Shown one piece after another: positions 45,772 through 60,110 of a stretch of DNA of 64,000 bases; within the stretch, counting starts at the first letter, position 1; each line of letters starts with the position of its first letter. A program made the position numbers and the translations under genes. The notes under the pieces are model-generated. The model was not told the DNA's origin and did not search any database. It saw only the letters and a list, made by a program, of their open reading frames with translations. This stretch comes from Fratercula arctica (taxonomy: Eukaryota > Chordata > Aves > Charadriiformes > Alcidae). The DNA lies in the NCBI GenBank assembly GCA_947846985.1, contig CANTUZ010000001.1, positions 170,476,447 to 170,540,446 of the forward strand, given 5' to 3'.

Positions 45772-48700
45772 CATGTTTCTTAATGTAAACAATATTCAGA
45801 ATACAAGTTCAGATGAACCACTGTTTTACAAAACCAGTGCATATATGTAATGAAATAACTCATGTAAATTAAGAGAAGTTCACATCTACATAACTTATTT
45901 TTTTATAAGCTTTTTAGGGTATATATTCAGGATATTACTTTGAGCTTATAAGAGGGATGCCATTGCAAGTACCTAAATAATCTCAATTGGGAAAAAAAAC
46001 GTAGAAAATGGTTTTCCCTAGTTTAGTGTGGAAAATAAGTACTACAAAGCCAAGGGTTATTTATTACCAAATACCGTCTACATCCATGTAATCTATTTTG
46101 TATTTATTTTAAAACTTGAAACCAATTTCAGTTTTTTAGATTTAAAAAAAAAAAAAAAAACAAAAAACCCACTCTGAAATTTAAGTTTTCCCTGGTGGCA
46201 ACTGGATTTGGATGTTTCTCAATGACTGTTTCTATAGCAACAGCAAGCATACTATGAAGATAATTTAAAAACATTTTTAAACATCTCACATTTGTGGTTA
46301 CGTAGCTTCAGAAGGCAGTATCAAATACCTGTTTACATTTCAGCTGAGCCACTCCACAGGTAAGATGGAAAGCAATAATTTGCAGCACCCGTGCCTCCGC
46401 TGGTACTGCATGTGTGCGAGCACTTTTCAGGGGCTCTTTTTGTTCTTGGTTAGGAAAAGCCCACTGGGTGGAGGCATGGAGCTGAATTTCATCAGGAGAC
46501 GGCAATTCATAGATTAATAAGTGTAAAAAAAGGAAGGGACATTAAGATCAAAACCTGGTAGATTTGTTTAACGAAGTCTGTAAGACTCGATTGTTAACTG
46601 AAGTTGGGCACACCTTCCTTAAAACCCACTGATCATAATTTGAAATTATTTCTGGCATTAGAGGATGGAAAACTTTTGTGAGCTGCTCAGATGTGTCTCT
46701 TATTTTTAATTGTATGCTATCCAGTTAAAATTTTGGCCATATCCTGCTTCAGCTTTGCCAGTTAGATGAAAAATACTGTAACAGTTACATGTGTAACTAC
46801 ACTTCCTAATCTACACAGAAGGAAACCCTGAAGTCTTGCAGTATTGAGTATATAAATTTTTGGCTCTTCTGAGAGCTAATTGCCAGTTTATCAACATTTT
46901 TCTCTTAATAGGGGCATCAAAGCTGAGCAAGGCTAACTGTTCCGCACAACACCTTGTTTTCCACTACGTTATGCCCGTATCCCGTGCTCAATAAGAGACT
47001 TGGCCACAACACCTCAATTTCTCGTATGAACTTGCTGCCCAGCTAATAGTATCAACAAACAGTTCTTCTTGCCACAGAAACTGGGCACAGCAGCAGAAGC
47101 TAATCACAACTCCACAGCTTCCCTGGGCTCAGCTGTCTCCCGCGGGTGCTGCCAGCTTGTGGCTGCAAGTTCTGGTGGCCCCAGTGTCACAGGCAGCTCA
47201 AATGCTCTTAGCCAGGTGAGCCTCTGCTGCTGGGGTCCAACCTGAAAGGACCCAGAGGTTGTGCCTCCAACCCCCTGCAGTGGTGCAGCTGGAGGAGTTT
47301 TCAACTGGGCTGGTGACCTCGCAGACGGAACTGGGGGTGGAGGGCCAGAAGCAAGTCTGTTGACATCCATTTCATGCATGCACAGGGATTTTTAATGAAG
47401 TGCTGTGAGGTGCTGGGATTTGCTAATCTCTGCCTAATCTGTTTTCCTGAGCCTTGGACACAGTTTCAGCCCAGGACCTCTATCTGTCGGCGGTAATAAT
47501 AGTGACGTCTGCCACTGGCTGTTCCTCTGTTGATATATCTCAAAGCAATTTTGTATGAGGTCTTCTCTGTGGAACTGTGCGGGAAGAAAAAACAAAGTTA
47601 AACAAGACCTAGTTAGAGGCTTGAAAAATATCCTCATTGTCAGCTCTAGTTAACGGAGGCACAAGTACCACAAGGTCAGACTTCATAATTTTGTCTCTAG
47701 ATGCCTATTCTGTGCTCTTTCTTCCTAGAAAATGCTTGGAGAAGGTCTCCAGAGGAATTCCATTTAGTAAGTGGAGTCTTGGCAAATATTGACCCATCTG
47801 TGAGACAAGTCAGTGCCCCAAGGTTAACCCAAGTGACTGCTGTGCTGCTGCAGGGCTGTTATGGCTCTTCTTTGCCTTGGTTGACTTGTACATCTTCAGC
47901 CAGGCACAAAGGCAGTCTGCAGTCAGGATATATGGCCCTTTAAAGTACAAAGCAAAATTTTATTGGTTAATGTACAGGAGATAGATAGGAGTTAATGAGC
48001 TGTTAGTCTAAGCATCAGTGTGCCCACCACGTCTGGTATGAGGAATCTTTGCTGAGAGGCTGGCATCAGCCAGGAGGGGGAAGGGTTGGACACCACCACA
48101 CATCCTCTATGCTTCAAGTTGCCGTCTGCCACCAGCTGCATGGCACTGACATTTTGAGCCAATGCTTCACAGCTAGTGCCCAACTGAACAGACCAGCCTG
48201 TCTCGCCCCCCTGTTTTTTTTCCCATTAGGACTTTAAGCTTTTCCATGCTGGTGTTTTCTCTCTTGTATCTTTGAGCTACTAATGATGCTGTCTCAACAA
48301 TCCTACCCCTGGGTGAGACTTTTATCTTTTCTGTCTCTTTACAGACCTTCTCACAGCACTTTCACAGCAGTCTGAGCCCAGGTTATTCTGCTGTGCCACG
48401 TGAGAGCTGAGTCTTGGATGTCCGGTCCACTGGGGAGAGTGGGGGCAGCCTTCAGATGGGTTTATGGGAAAGAGCCTGTGCACTGACCCAGGGAAACCTG
48501 GGCAGGAGTTCATTCCTCTGCAGAATTAAAATAATTGTATTACTGGTTCTAATCTGCTGCTACTTTTCACAGCCCAGTGTAAATTACAAAAAGACTGGGA
48601 ATTTTTTGTTGCTTGAAGTCCCTCTGGATCGTGGAAGCAGCGTTTTCATCCACGTCAAGGTGCTCTGCCTTCAAGGTCAGGAGTGGACCATATGGTGTGG

Positions 48701-48794
48701 TATCAGATTCTTCCAGCCCAGGTCCAGGACTCTCATTTGTCCTTACCCCTAACATTCTTAATTGCCCATTCGTCCAGCCTGCCTAGGTCTGAAT
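45772..48794. other. Intergenic desert, segment 3
   Basis: 3 kb with a 17-nt A tract (46144-46160) and moderately GC-rich patches at 47100-47380 and 47990-48720. The second patch adjoins a minus-strand CR1 fragment and may hold more decayed repeat, but I could not assign it. No gene recognised. Confidence 0.65.
46144..46160 (+). repeat. A(17) homopolymer
   Basis: Seventeen A followed by CAAAAAACCC. Simple slippage tract, or the tail of an unrecognised retroposon. Confidence 0.9.
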
Positions 48795-48990
48795 TGCAGC
48801 CCTGCCTTCAAGTGTGACAATTGGTATCCCATTTTGGTGTCCAGGTCCCTAATAAAGATGTTAGACATGACAGGTCTCAGGACAGACCTTTGGGGTACTC
48901 CACTTTTCACCAGCTCCAGGTGGCATCACATGACCCTCTGAATGCAGTCATCCAGCAGCTTTTTACCCAACTAGTAATCTGTTTAGTAAT
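48795..48990 (-). mobile_element. CR1-like LINE fragment, reverse transcriptase region, antisense
   Basis: Translating the minus strand gives KLLDDCIQRVM, a stop, then CHLELVKSGVPQRSVLRPVM and SNIFIRDLDTKMGYQLSHLK. This follows the CR1 RT block with the SGVPQGSVLGPVLFNIFIND motif. The FADD catalytic motif that should come next is lost; the similarity ends soon after the LSHLK equivalent of LSKFADD. It is an old decayed fragment oriented opposite to the other CR1 copies. Confidence 0.8.
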
Positions 48991-51144
48991 AATTTTTTTA
49001 TTGGGAAATACACAATGTGTATCTCATTTTGCTTTTTCCCCAGGTAGTCAGTAGGAATATTTATTGAAAATTTGGGCCCTTTATTATTTTTTTATTCCTG
49101 AAATAGCATTGGTAGGATTCCTTTTGTCCTAAATAGACCTTAAATTAGTTTTATTTTCCTTACTGCCAGCTATAGACCTTCCTTTTTATCCTTTAATTTC
49201 CTCTATTGATTTTCTACAATTTCTTATTGATATTCGTCTCACTATCCTCTTTTTCTGCTCTCTTGAACATAAAAAGGATTTTCTTTATTAATCTGTACAA
49301 CTCTGTGATGTATACATGTAATAAAAATGAAAATGTAGAAGTACTAATTTATGTGCATAAATTCAGCTCATTTAGTATTACTGAAAATAATGAGCATCAT
49401 AAAAGAGGCAGTGATGCTCCACATAAAACTAGTAATAGCTGTTAGACTTGTAACACCTAACAATCCTGAAGTACAAGAATATTTTCAAGAGTATTTTTCA
49501 CTATTTTCTACAATCCACTATGTCACCCTGGAGAGCTCTAAATGTATGGCATCTAGGGGGGAAAAAAGAGGCCTTTCCACTGAAGATTTTAAAACCAATG
49601 TTATCTGCTGTAGCAAGATTATTCTAAGAATCTTATATAATTATTTTGGAAATAATTTCTTTCAGCTCAGTAATATTAGGTCTTATCCTTCATTCTGACA
49701 GATGATGAGTTAGATCACAGAGTTACAAATTTTTGTAGCTTAGTTCCAATGATTATGACTTCATTATATTTGTTATGTGCAAAATACCCACTGAGGAAGC
49801 AGTATCCTTATAATACTTCAAAAGATGCAGCACTACCCTGGCATGCACTTCCTATTCAGGGATCTTTAAATTCTAGCAAAATATTATAAGATTATTATAA
49901 CATAAGGTTGTAAAACAGCTAGATAGCTTGTGTAGGGTATCTGCTACTTTTATCTTGTAGATTAACAATGAATGAAGCCAATCCAGATATTTAGCAGATA
50001 AAGTGCCCTTGTGCATTTATGCAGATTTTTTCCTGGCTGTTCTTCCCCTGAGACAAAAAATGTATATTATACATAAATTGTGGCAACTTACAGATTCAAT
50101 TTTTCTCATGAGTTTTGTGGGTAAATGGATGTTTTCCAAGTGAACTCATCACCAAGAGCTTGTTTACATAATTTGATTGACAAATACCTCAGTACAATTA
50201 CTTACACACCGTGGAAAAGTTCCTGGGGAAAAGCATAATTGAAGGGATTATTTTGTTTGCTGGAGCTCTAACAGTGTTCTAACAACACAGCGTATGTACA
50301 ACAGGGAATATTTTATGTAACGGTGAGTGTTTTTTTAAATGTCAGGTTTCGTTCCAGATGGCTTTTGAAAACACAATCCTGGTAGACCATTGAATTTGAA
50401 TCCTAGGGACTGCGGTTTCTTTGACACCCACTCAGGATAATTATGTTTATTTGTGGTTGGAATCCATAGGTAGGCTAGAGCCATACCTGGGAACATAAAG
50501 TAGCAATTGATGTGGAGCTGGAGTGAGGGACGGTGAAGAGGGCTCACCCAACCTGGCAGTGTAGTGTCCGTCATGTGAAGCATGAAAGGTGGTCTCGGTT
50601 TGAACAGGGAGATGGTAAGCGAGTCACCACCTCAAGCCCATTCTGTAAACTTCTCCCACTTGCTAATATTAAGGGGTGAACATGATAGGTGGGAACAATG
50701 CTCTCTTGGCACTGCTCTCTCCTGCGTGGTGTAGATAGTCCTTTTTTCTTTGAACAGCATCCAGCAAAACCAGTCCGTTAGAAGGTGGCAGAAGAGAATG
50801 GGGCAAATCATAAGCAGCTCTCCTGTTTTCTGCTATATCAGTTATTCGTCACGGTTTACTAAATGCTTTATGGAAACACAATTCAGCCTGCACATTATGC
50901 ACATTTTCTTCCATTCATGGTGCAATCAAATCTGATATTATATATTTATATCCTATTGTTCCACCAAAACGTTTTAAATAGCAGAATGATTGCTAAGAAG
51001 TAGGTAGCAATGACTTTTTTTTCCTAGCGTACCTTTGTAAAATGAATACGAGTATTTTAGGATTATCTGTAGCATTACATGTTCTACAATCTTCCACGTC
51101 TCTGCAGTTTTGACCTGCAGAGAGAAGGAGACTAAAAAGATACT

Positions 51145-51174
51145 ATGTGTGTGTGTGGGTGCATGGGTGTGTGT
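51145..51174 (+). repeat. Imperfect TG microsatellite
   Basis: TGTGTGTGTGTGGGTGCATGGG then TGTGTGTC: a short, interrupted dinucleotide repeat. Confidence 0.85.
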
Positions 51175-52132
51175 CTGTTTAAAATATGAAGTTGTTACAT
51201 ACTCAGCAAATAGCAAAAGCTTTCCATTATCTGATTTTTACCCTGGATCCATACAGTAATTAATCTGTTTTAAGAATGATCATTTCCAGGGAAGTAATCA
51301 CGTTCTTTACACAGAGGGATAACATGAAGTTTTAAAACAGATATTAAGAAACTGTTGTAGAGTTGAGGCTGCACCACTACAGTACTTGATCTCCTTCTTT
51401 GCCAATCTATTTTGAAGGCTGTTGTTATTTTTTTTGCTGTACTCAATACTAATGTTGTTCAGATGCTTTTCCTTTTCCTCTAATACTATACTGGATATAT
51501 TGTTTCACTACCTGATAATTGGAGGTAAGATTGCTTCAGCTGGGCTTGTCATGGCCTGGAATTGTTCTGCTGGAAATCAGGAAAACTGATGTTCAAGACT
51601 GAAGATACTGCTTTTCCACTCTGCTTTTCCACCATCATATGAAGAACTAGTTTGAAATTTTTCTTAGGCTGTCTCCGAGGACAAGTAGCTGTCAGACAAA
51701 GGCTAGCCCCTGGGGAACAGAAAAAGAAACCAATAATCTTATGTGATGTTTCTGGTAGCTGGCCAATTTTCTTGAGTGAATAGAGTGCTCTTTCCAAGTC
51801 AATATCTTGATTATGCTTCTTGATTTGGGGTTTTACTGGCTTCCAAGGCAAAAGAGAAGGAACACCAACTTTTTTTCTACTTTTCCTATAAATAGCCCTT
51901 ACCCACAGAGCTTCATGACAGTATTTTCCCCAGAGAGCCTTAAAACAATACATCTTTTTCCAGACTGAACCGCTTCTTCTTGTTCATCTTCAAATCAGCA
52001 CAGCCTGCTTTCTTGGTCTCTGCCTTTTTTCAACATGGAATGAAGAGAAATCTTGAAGTGATGAAGCAGACTCATTTGAAATCAATCCCTATTACAATCT
52101 TAGCTTTGCAATATACTGGTGCGCAGCGAAAC

Positions 52133-52180
52133 AAAAACCAACCAACAAACAAACAAAAAAAACCGCAAAACAAAACCGGA
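52133..52180 (+). repeat. CAAA/CCAA-type low-complexity tract
   Basis: Run of ACAAA, CCAACC and AAAAAA units with a few G, about 48 bp. Low complexity only. Confidence 0.8.
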
Positions 52181-52557
52181 AAAACAGTGCTGTGAAGTAA
52201 CCTCCCTGGCTCCAGGCTCCACTGCCGGATCCGCCTGCACGCCTCTTTGCAGACACATGGACCGGGAGAGGAGTCTGCAGTGGCTGTTGTCTCAATGGAA
52301 AATCAGACCATCACTCGTAATGGGTAGATTTCAAACAGTGTAAAAGTCACACTAGGTAGCAATGCCCTGTGGAGTCGGCATCTTGTTTATCACATTATAT
52401 GTTAACCTAGTATAACAGTTATGATATCTTCCAGAAAATAAAGTAACAAAAAATAAATCCATTATTTTTAAACTCACTAGAACTGTTCTATAACAAAACG
52501 TTGGATTTTTTTTTTTTCAGTTTGTTTTGCTAAAATTAAATTTCTGTCATAAAGACA

Positions 52558-52585
52558 TAGTAGTAGTAGTAATTAGTAGTAAAAT
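52558..52585 (+). repeat. TAG trinucleotide repeat
   Basis: TAGTAGTAGTAG, a short interruption, then TAGTAGTA. A short trinucleotide microsatellite. Confidence 0.85.
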
Positions 52586-55500
52586 TATCCAGATACTTTA
52601 ATATTTAAAAAACAGACATACACTTAGGTGTGATGATTAGTCATAATTGAAGCAGCTTGTATTAACTTTATTGTATTTAATTGATCCCTGGGGTAAAATT
52701 TTGATCTATTGAAGGCAATCAGATTTTCACCTTGTGTTTCCAGCATGACAAATTTTCTCCCCCCCTGTTTCTTTTGTTAACCTTTTTTGCCCCCATTACA
52801 GTCTTTCATTTCTTGAAATGATAGAGTTCAGAGATCTGATCTCAAGACTTGATAGATCTTGTGGACCGTAGTCCTTAATTTCATGTGTCAGTACTTTTCA
52901 AGCTGTAAAGGCAAGCTTGCTAGATCTCCAGATGAGCATATTTTATTTCTTTTTGCTAGTGTCTGAGGATGGTAACACCATCACAGTGCCTCAAGACCTT
53001 GCTGTCTCTGTGATAGAGAACACACAACTTTTTATGACCTCAAAGAAAAATGCAGTCAATTCATGTCAAGCCACTGATTTCTCACTACTCTCCCCACTTT
53101 TCAAATAACAACAGCTAGAGACTTCTTCCTCTACTTGGAAATACCAAGTATCAGTGCACAGGGAGTAGTACAGCCTGTAACAAGCATAAGTCACCTTCCC
53201 TCTGGTGTCGAGGAACAAATCCCTCACCTCAGATGTGCACCCAGGGCCATGTCTTTGAAAGGCAAATCTGTTTGGTGGTGCAACAATGGTACAGGAAAGC
53301 ATTTTGTAGAACCTGCTGCCTTCAGGCAGCACACAAAGGGCATTTCAGGGCATTTTGGAAAGAAAGTAAATTCCAGCAACTCCTAGTTTTGATGCTCTCA
53401 GTTCACTTTAGAGGGAGAAAAATGAAACTTTCTTGTATCCTTTGTAGAAATGATAAAGTACAATCTTAGCAGAAATCATATGTTTCCAGGTTTCCTTTGC
53501 ACATCCCAAACAATATTTTCTTGAGAGAAGCCAAAATGTAATTTCAAAGCACCGTTAACAAATGTATAGTCTGAATAAACATGTGTCTCTGCATTCAACC
53601 ACTAGGCCAATAAAACATTTACAAAGCTCAGTTCTAAAAAGAAACTGCGAACTTCTACAGAGGAAGCTCAATACTTATGTAGTTCCTAATTTTACTACTT
53701 CATGTGCTTAAATTCACCAGTGGATTTCATACTAGTGTAAAATGAAGCCTAAGTTCAGTCAAAAATAATATGCATATGTTACTTATATACTCTAATGTCA
53801 TCATTTTTTACTTATTACAATCCTACTATAGCATACTGTTGCATTATGGGGGGTGTAAGAAGTGTGTTCTTGTGTCCAGTTGTGGACTACAGGAATTTTT
53901 CCAGTGATGGCATAGAATACTGTAGGAAAAAAAAACCCAGACACACAGATTGCTGCACAACAATATATGACACTGGTTTTTTTTTAAGTCATATTTTGTT
54001 AGTTCCCTAGAAGTAGTTCATGGAACCTCATGAATGTGTGGGTCACAAGCTGGAAATCAGTCCTTACTATTGAGCAATCCCACTCCCAGCTGGGGTCTGG
54101 ATGATAAAGTCAAGTCAGAAGCAGCTGAGGGTTGGAAACCAGCACCTACAAATCGAATTCAGGAAGGAGGGAAAATAAGGAGTCAGGACAGTATTTCAGA
54201 CCTTTAGCTACATCTTTTGACTTGAAGTCTTTCCAGATGGATCCCCTTTAAATCAGCTTTTTCTTAATGTAGTGGTTTCATAAATAACATTTTGCTCTAA
54301 TACAGTATGCAGGATTTTCTGAGGAGAGGCCATTCAGGTCACCTGGAGTAGGGAGAATCACTTCCAGGTAGGAGGATTTATTTATGGGCATTCACATGAG
54401 GATAAGGAATAGTGTCTAAGCAAGAAGAGCTGGATACGCTCTAGGAGTCCTTCATCACATCGGAAATTAGTCTGGGAAATCTGGGATTGCTTGCAGGGAA
54501 ACATGTATTGGATTTTTTGCTGAAGAAGGGAAAGTGTTAGTTCCCTCATACATCCCTCTGCTGCTGCTTTACTCAAGACCTTCCTGCTATTTGCATGAGC
54601 CTTTTCTCTTTACTAAATGTTTTGGGGGTGTTTTTGGTTGAAAGACCTTGCTATGCCACTATATGATACTTGACACTTCCTCTCTTTTGGTGAAGCTTTT
54701 GATTTCTTTTTTTCTGGCACCTAGCTAAAACTTCCAGGATCCAAGAACCTCGTGAGATATCAGGAAACACAAGCTGTGGATCAATTCAGATTTAACAGAC
54801 CTGAATTTCTGTGCAACTAATGTGGTTTTATTCTTAACTAGGAAATGCAGGCAACATTGCAAGCAATACATTTACTGCTCATCAACGGTGTCAGGCTTTC
54901 ATCAGTCTGAAGTTGTCATAATAAGGCTATCTTCGTGCCATAAAAAGGATTGTTCTGTAACGATATGTGAAGACTGTGAAGAATATAACAATTTCCTACA
55001 ATATCTTATTCCATCAGGATCACTGCTAGTGTGACCTTTTAAAACCCGTGGAAGGATTTGTTTGGAACCAAACAAATATTCATGTATTATGGTATTGCAT
55101 TTTAAATGGTGATAATAGCAAGCAATGCTTCTTCTTAAAGGCTTTTCTGCTTACATTGCATGACTTAAATGTTTGCGTTGGTTTACATTTTCTCTTGCAT
55201 TGCCTGCATGTGGAATATTTAGAGAACTAGTCAAAACTATGGAAGGTATGCCGTACTCTTCACTGCAATAATGCCCTTCCTATGAGAGTATTTTCCAGTG
55301 ACAGAAGCAGGTCACTGACAAAGAAACCTGTATTTTTATAACAAACCTGATTTGGGCCTTCCTGAGACAATTGCTTTCCTTTATGTGGATTCCCCGAATG
55401 TGACACATAAGAATAAATAACTCTCAAAAACAATTCTCAGCAGAACTTGGGACCTTGCTTAGTAATAAAAAGTTGCATTTTTAGAAGGTTGTGTTTCCTA

Positions 55501-58500
55501 ACATAATGGCAGTTCACACATGACTGAGATCAACAGTACTTTCAGTCACTGACTGGGGAACTGCAGAGTTCTTTTGGATGCTGTGTTTTAGGCAAGAAAA
55601 TACAAAACCATTCCTTCCTGACCTTACAAGTATTTCTTTCTCAGTGAGAGTTCAAATTATGTCAGATTTTGTCACAGAAAACCAATAGAAGAAATATTAG
55701 TAACATAAGTCAGGGAGTTGGGAGCGGAGAAAGAACCAATATAAGACTCAGTAAGTGTTCTTCACAAAATATACCCTGTTTCCAAAGAGGGGCTTGACTT
55801 TAATTATTTTTGCTTCAGATTTCATCCATTGAATTATGAATTTCTTACAAGAGACTTAAAAAAAACATGTTCCACTTCTCCAGAGAAAACAGCAAACTGT
55901 CTCAAATAATGAGCTGCTGGATTTATGGAATTGCCTCCTTTGTTGTCATGGAAACTAAAGTTATGAAAAATTGAACGAAAGAAGCTGATGATGCCTCCCA
56001 TAGTTTTCCTATAACTCTTGGAGTTGTTAATGTTGCTTAACACAGATAACTATTTGTAAACACTTCAGAGCAAAGGATGGAACAATATGGAGTTTTGTTG
56101 AATAACTGGATATTTACGTGCATAACTGGAGTATACTCATGTTTGTTAATTAGTGTCCTATAGAAGAATATTATAAATTGTAATCCAAGTGAAGTTAGTT
56201 AAAATTTACCAATGAAAGCAGTAGGAACAGAATTCTACAAATCCCTGTGAATTTCCACCATTGGGAATCAATCTCTTTCTAAAGGTTAACTGACAGTTAT
56301 TCTAGGACTAAAACATTCTTCAACTTTTGTTTCCACAAGGTCAGTGTACAGTATCTTTCCAAAAAAAAAGCAACGCACTGTCTCCTACAACACGAGTCAC
56401 CTGAACAAAATCAGGTATCTATTTTGCTTAAAAGAGCCATCTTGTGGGATTGGCCCAGCAAAATCCTCTGGGTCAATCAGTCTAGCCAGTTTTTAGCTAT
56501 GGTCTTAATTATACCTGGCTTCTGGAAAAGAAATCTGTAATTTAGGGTACTCCCACAGTTCATTAACATGGGCATTTTACTTTGATAATCATCTGGATCA
56601 AATTCTTTATTAAGAAGGTATCTTATATCATCAGGGAAGCAGCCAAATCAGAGGTACTTCGCTCCTGAAATACACAGTTGTTTGCTGGGGATCAACCCAA
56701 ATCCTAACTCTGGTTTATCTTTTCTTGTTGATTTCACAAGTAATTATCCTCTTTTCTTGGTCACAGGAAACTTTGTAAGCAAATATGGGACATCCCAGTT
56801 CTGCTTCCTTCAAGGAAAGTCAGCCCCCAACCCTCATAGACTTCTCACTGAGACTACCCGCAAAACCTAGTTTATTACAGTGATTATTTTAATAATCTTA
56901 AAGTATCTGGGATTTATCCATGGATTCTTTACAATTATTCTAAGAACTACTACTTAAATAGATATCTACAGCTCTAAAAATTGAAAGAAAGGAGGAAAGA
57001 GAAGGAATAGAAGTCCAGGCCTAAACACTGGCTTTCTTACATTGGTAGTGAGAGTTCTTTTAACCATCTCTTTCAACTAATTTAATATGACGTGCTTTCA
57101 TTACCTTACAAACCGATACAGTTAGTAGTACTTAAAAATCAGCCATGAGGAACCCCACCTTTTACAACATACCAGCTTGTGATACCCCTTTCTATATAGT
57201 AGATTAATGGTTAGAGCACTGGATATATAGCTAACATCTTGGGGTAATTCTCCTCTTCCACTTAAAGTAATTAAAATGTAAACTAAGATACATTCTCTAC
57301 AAGTCATTTAACTCCTTGTTTAGAGGCTGGGTGAAAACACCCCCCAGCTTTTCTGTGTAAGCTGTGTCTTCTGCAGCAATTGACTTATTCTTCTCTTAAT
57401 AGTGAATGGACAGCAGGACCACGATGGACCATGATGGTTTGGGTGTTCCCATGTGAATGAGTAATCCAGGATTTTTACCCTCTACTCCTATGAGCAATTG
57501 CACTTTTCATTAAAAAGATTTTGAATATATGGCAGAAGCATCTCTGAAAGGAGGACTCTAGCCACAAGGCACACCTCTGTTTTCTGCTTGCTGTGCTAGG
57601 GTCTGTGCCTTCTGCCTCCCAGTCAGTCCGGGGACCTGTCTGGCGACTGTGCTGGCAAGTTTGCACTGGCCATCTCAGGTGTCTGACTCGTCCCAGCAAC
57701 TCTATAAGCAAAGTGTTTAATTCAAAGCTGTCTGGTTTTGGTTTTTTTTTTTTTTTTATTTTCAGACACCAGCAAATTAGTATTACAGTACTTAACATAA
57801 TGCCAGTTTAATGTACCTAAATATTTTATTGAATCTGATCCTTATTTTTTTATGCTTTAGTTTTGCACTGTTAAGTGATGATATTACTGTTATATTTCAC
57901 TGCTATTGTTCACAAAGGTACTGTTAGAAAAAGCCTGTAACTTATCAGGTACTCAGGTACTAAATTAACCAGTGCCATAAAAATGAAGTACATAAGAATA
58001 GATAACATAATGCAATAAAATGTATCATTTCAATTTCTGAATCTTAAAAATAACTTCCATAAACTAAAGATCCATTAAAAGATATTTTCATGCAGTCCAT
58101 GAGAATAGTATTTCATATGAAAATACAAATGATAAAATTATAGATAGTAGATAGACAGAATGATAAAACATAGCAACAATAGTGCAAAAATAAAACTGCT
58201 CTCTGTTCATTGTTTATAAAAAGGGTAGGTTATTTAGAAATGAATAAAAAATATACCAAGTGCAAAAGAAAAATCAATTAATATCAAGAATAATTTTGTA
58301 TTGCTTTCAGAGAAGTCAGAATTCTGCTTTGTAAGGTTGTTTTTCGACTTCACTTTGACTTTATTCAGAGTTGTTCATCCTGATTCAAATCATGCTCAAC
58401 TTTAACTCTGTCATTGAAACCTAAATCCAGGATTACTTGAAGGACATGTTTGAGTGCTTTCCTTAAATCATACCTTTGCCAAATCTCCTGGTTTAATCAC

Positions 58501-59889
58501 ATTGTTTTTCCAGAACCTTCTGCTGGGTTTGTGTAGTTAAGTAAGAGTTTGAGCTGCAAGGTTTTTCTGTGTGTCTTCTTTATTAAGCATCCTGTCTTTA
58601 TAGAAGAAGATAAAAACTAGAAAATATGACTTAAAAAGACATAAAGGCACACATTCCAGAAAACAAATAAAAATAACCTCAGACGGTTCTTTTTATAGCT
58701 GTTTTTTTGTGACCTAGCCTCTTTGAGATTACACCTTCAGTGATATAGGATCAAAATCTCAAGACACATGTAGGAAACACGACGTTTTTCAAGACAGATT
58801 TAATTTTGTTTTAGTGAAAGGAAACAAAAAGCTCCCCAAGTCTTTCATATGAATGCTTTTTTCATTACAAAAACAAGAAAACAAGAATTTTGCTTAACCT
58901 TAGAAGAATGAAGACATGAGAAGTGCTAACTTAGGTTATACTCTTCATATAATTTGCACTTTTCAGACAATTTATGAATTGTGCTTGATTTATGACCACA
59001 TAAAATTCTTTTTAACAGAATAATAATACTGCTAATGTTAAATGGCTTGGAAATCTCATATTTTTTAGAGATTGAAGGAACAAGGGGGCTTTCAAACATT
59101 AACATGTTTGTTAGGACCATTTTACGCATAACTTTAAAATACAGTCCCCACAAGACCAACTTTCTTCTACTCTCCTGTGTTTCTTCTTCAATTGACAAAA
59201 CCTTTTCCATTATTCTGGGGTGAAATTAAATTAAACATATACCGATACAATTAAACATAAACTTATCTCGGTGATCAGCGTATCTCAGATGAGATGAGGA
59301 AGCTACATTTAACCACGGGAAGATTTTACAAAACCTCATTCTCTCACTGTAAGTTTCCAGGAGGTTACCTGAAAGAATTCTTAGCTCTGTATATAATATC
59401 TTTTTCAATATCTGCAATTCTGATTCATGACTAATTAACATTTTGAATTCAAGATTAATTTTTTTTTTTTTTCTAAAATGCGTGCTTTCGTTCAAATGCT
59501 ACTATGTGATATGAAGGAAAAAATAATTAAACCCTGTGGACTGTTGCTGCAGTTCTGGAAGTTGGAGGGGATTAATCTCATCCGACTTTCATTTTCTTAA
59601 ATTTAGGCACGTAGACTAAGTCAATTGTTTAGAATCCCTCTATATCCCATTAAAAAGATAGGTAGTGCCAGCCACTGGGTCCTCTTGCTGTAAGACAGGT
59701 GCCTAAGGCAGGACAGATAGTGTGCTTTCTAGCAATTCCTCTTTCTCTCCCCCATGGTTGACTGTGGTGGTATCTGGATGACAAACATTAAGCAGATGAT
59801 GGCTAAGTTTTTATTAGTAAAATGAAAGGCAATGAATCTCATTCTGTAATGAAGTTCTTATCATAGTATTTCAACATCAGGAAATCCGG

Positions 59890-60110
59890 ATTCTGTAAGG
59901 CGTGTTTCTGTGCTGTATTCCGGCACTGGCAGCAGCCCCTTTCCTAGCTCCATAGCTCCCCTCCGCTGGCTCTGCGACCTGCTGTCCTCCCCGTGGGCTC
60001 CCAGCTCCACCTCTGCCGCAGCTCGTGGGGCCATGCCTGCCTCTGCCGGGTGCCAAGCGAGAACCTCGCTGCCTCAAAGGAGCAACTCGCTGCATATGGG
60101 GGTGGGATAA
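59890..60110. other. Small GC-rich islet, unassigned
   Basis: About 220 bp clearly richer in GC than its AT-rich surroundings, with several CG dinucleotides. It contains opposing open frames of 66 codons (plus, 59910-60110) and 124 codons (minus, 60251-59877), neither recognisable. It could be a decayed repeat or an orphan CpG element. Confidence 0.4.

Larger units (their letters stand above)
48991..59879. other. Intergenic desert, segment 4
   Basis: 10.9 kb, mostly AT-rich. It holds simple repeats at 51145-51174, 52133-52180 and 52558-52585 and a 134-codon minus-strand open frame at 51549-51953 that I do not recognise. No exon-like or RNA gene structure seen. Confidence 0.65.
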
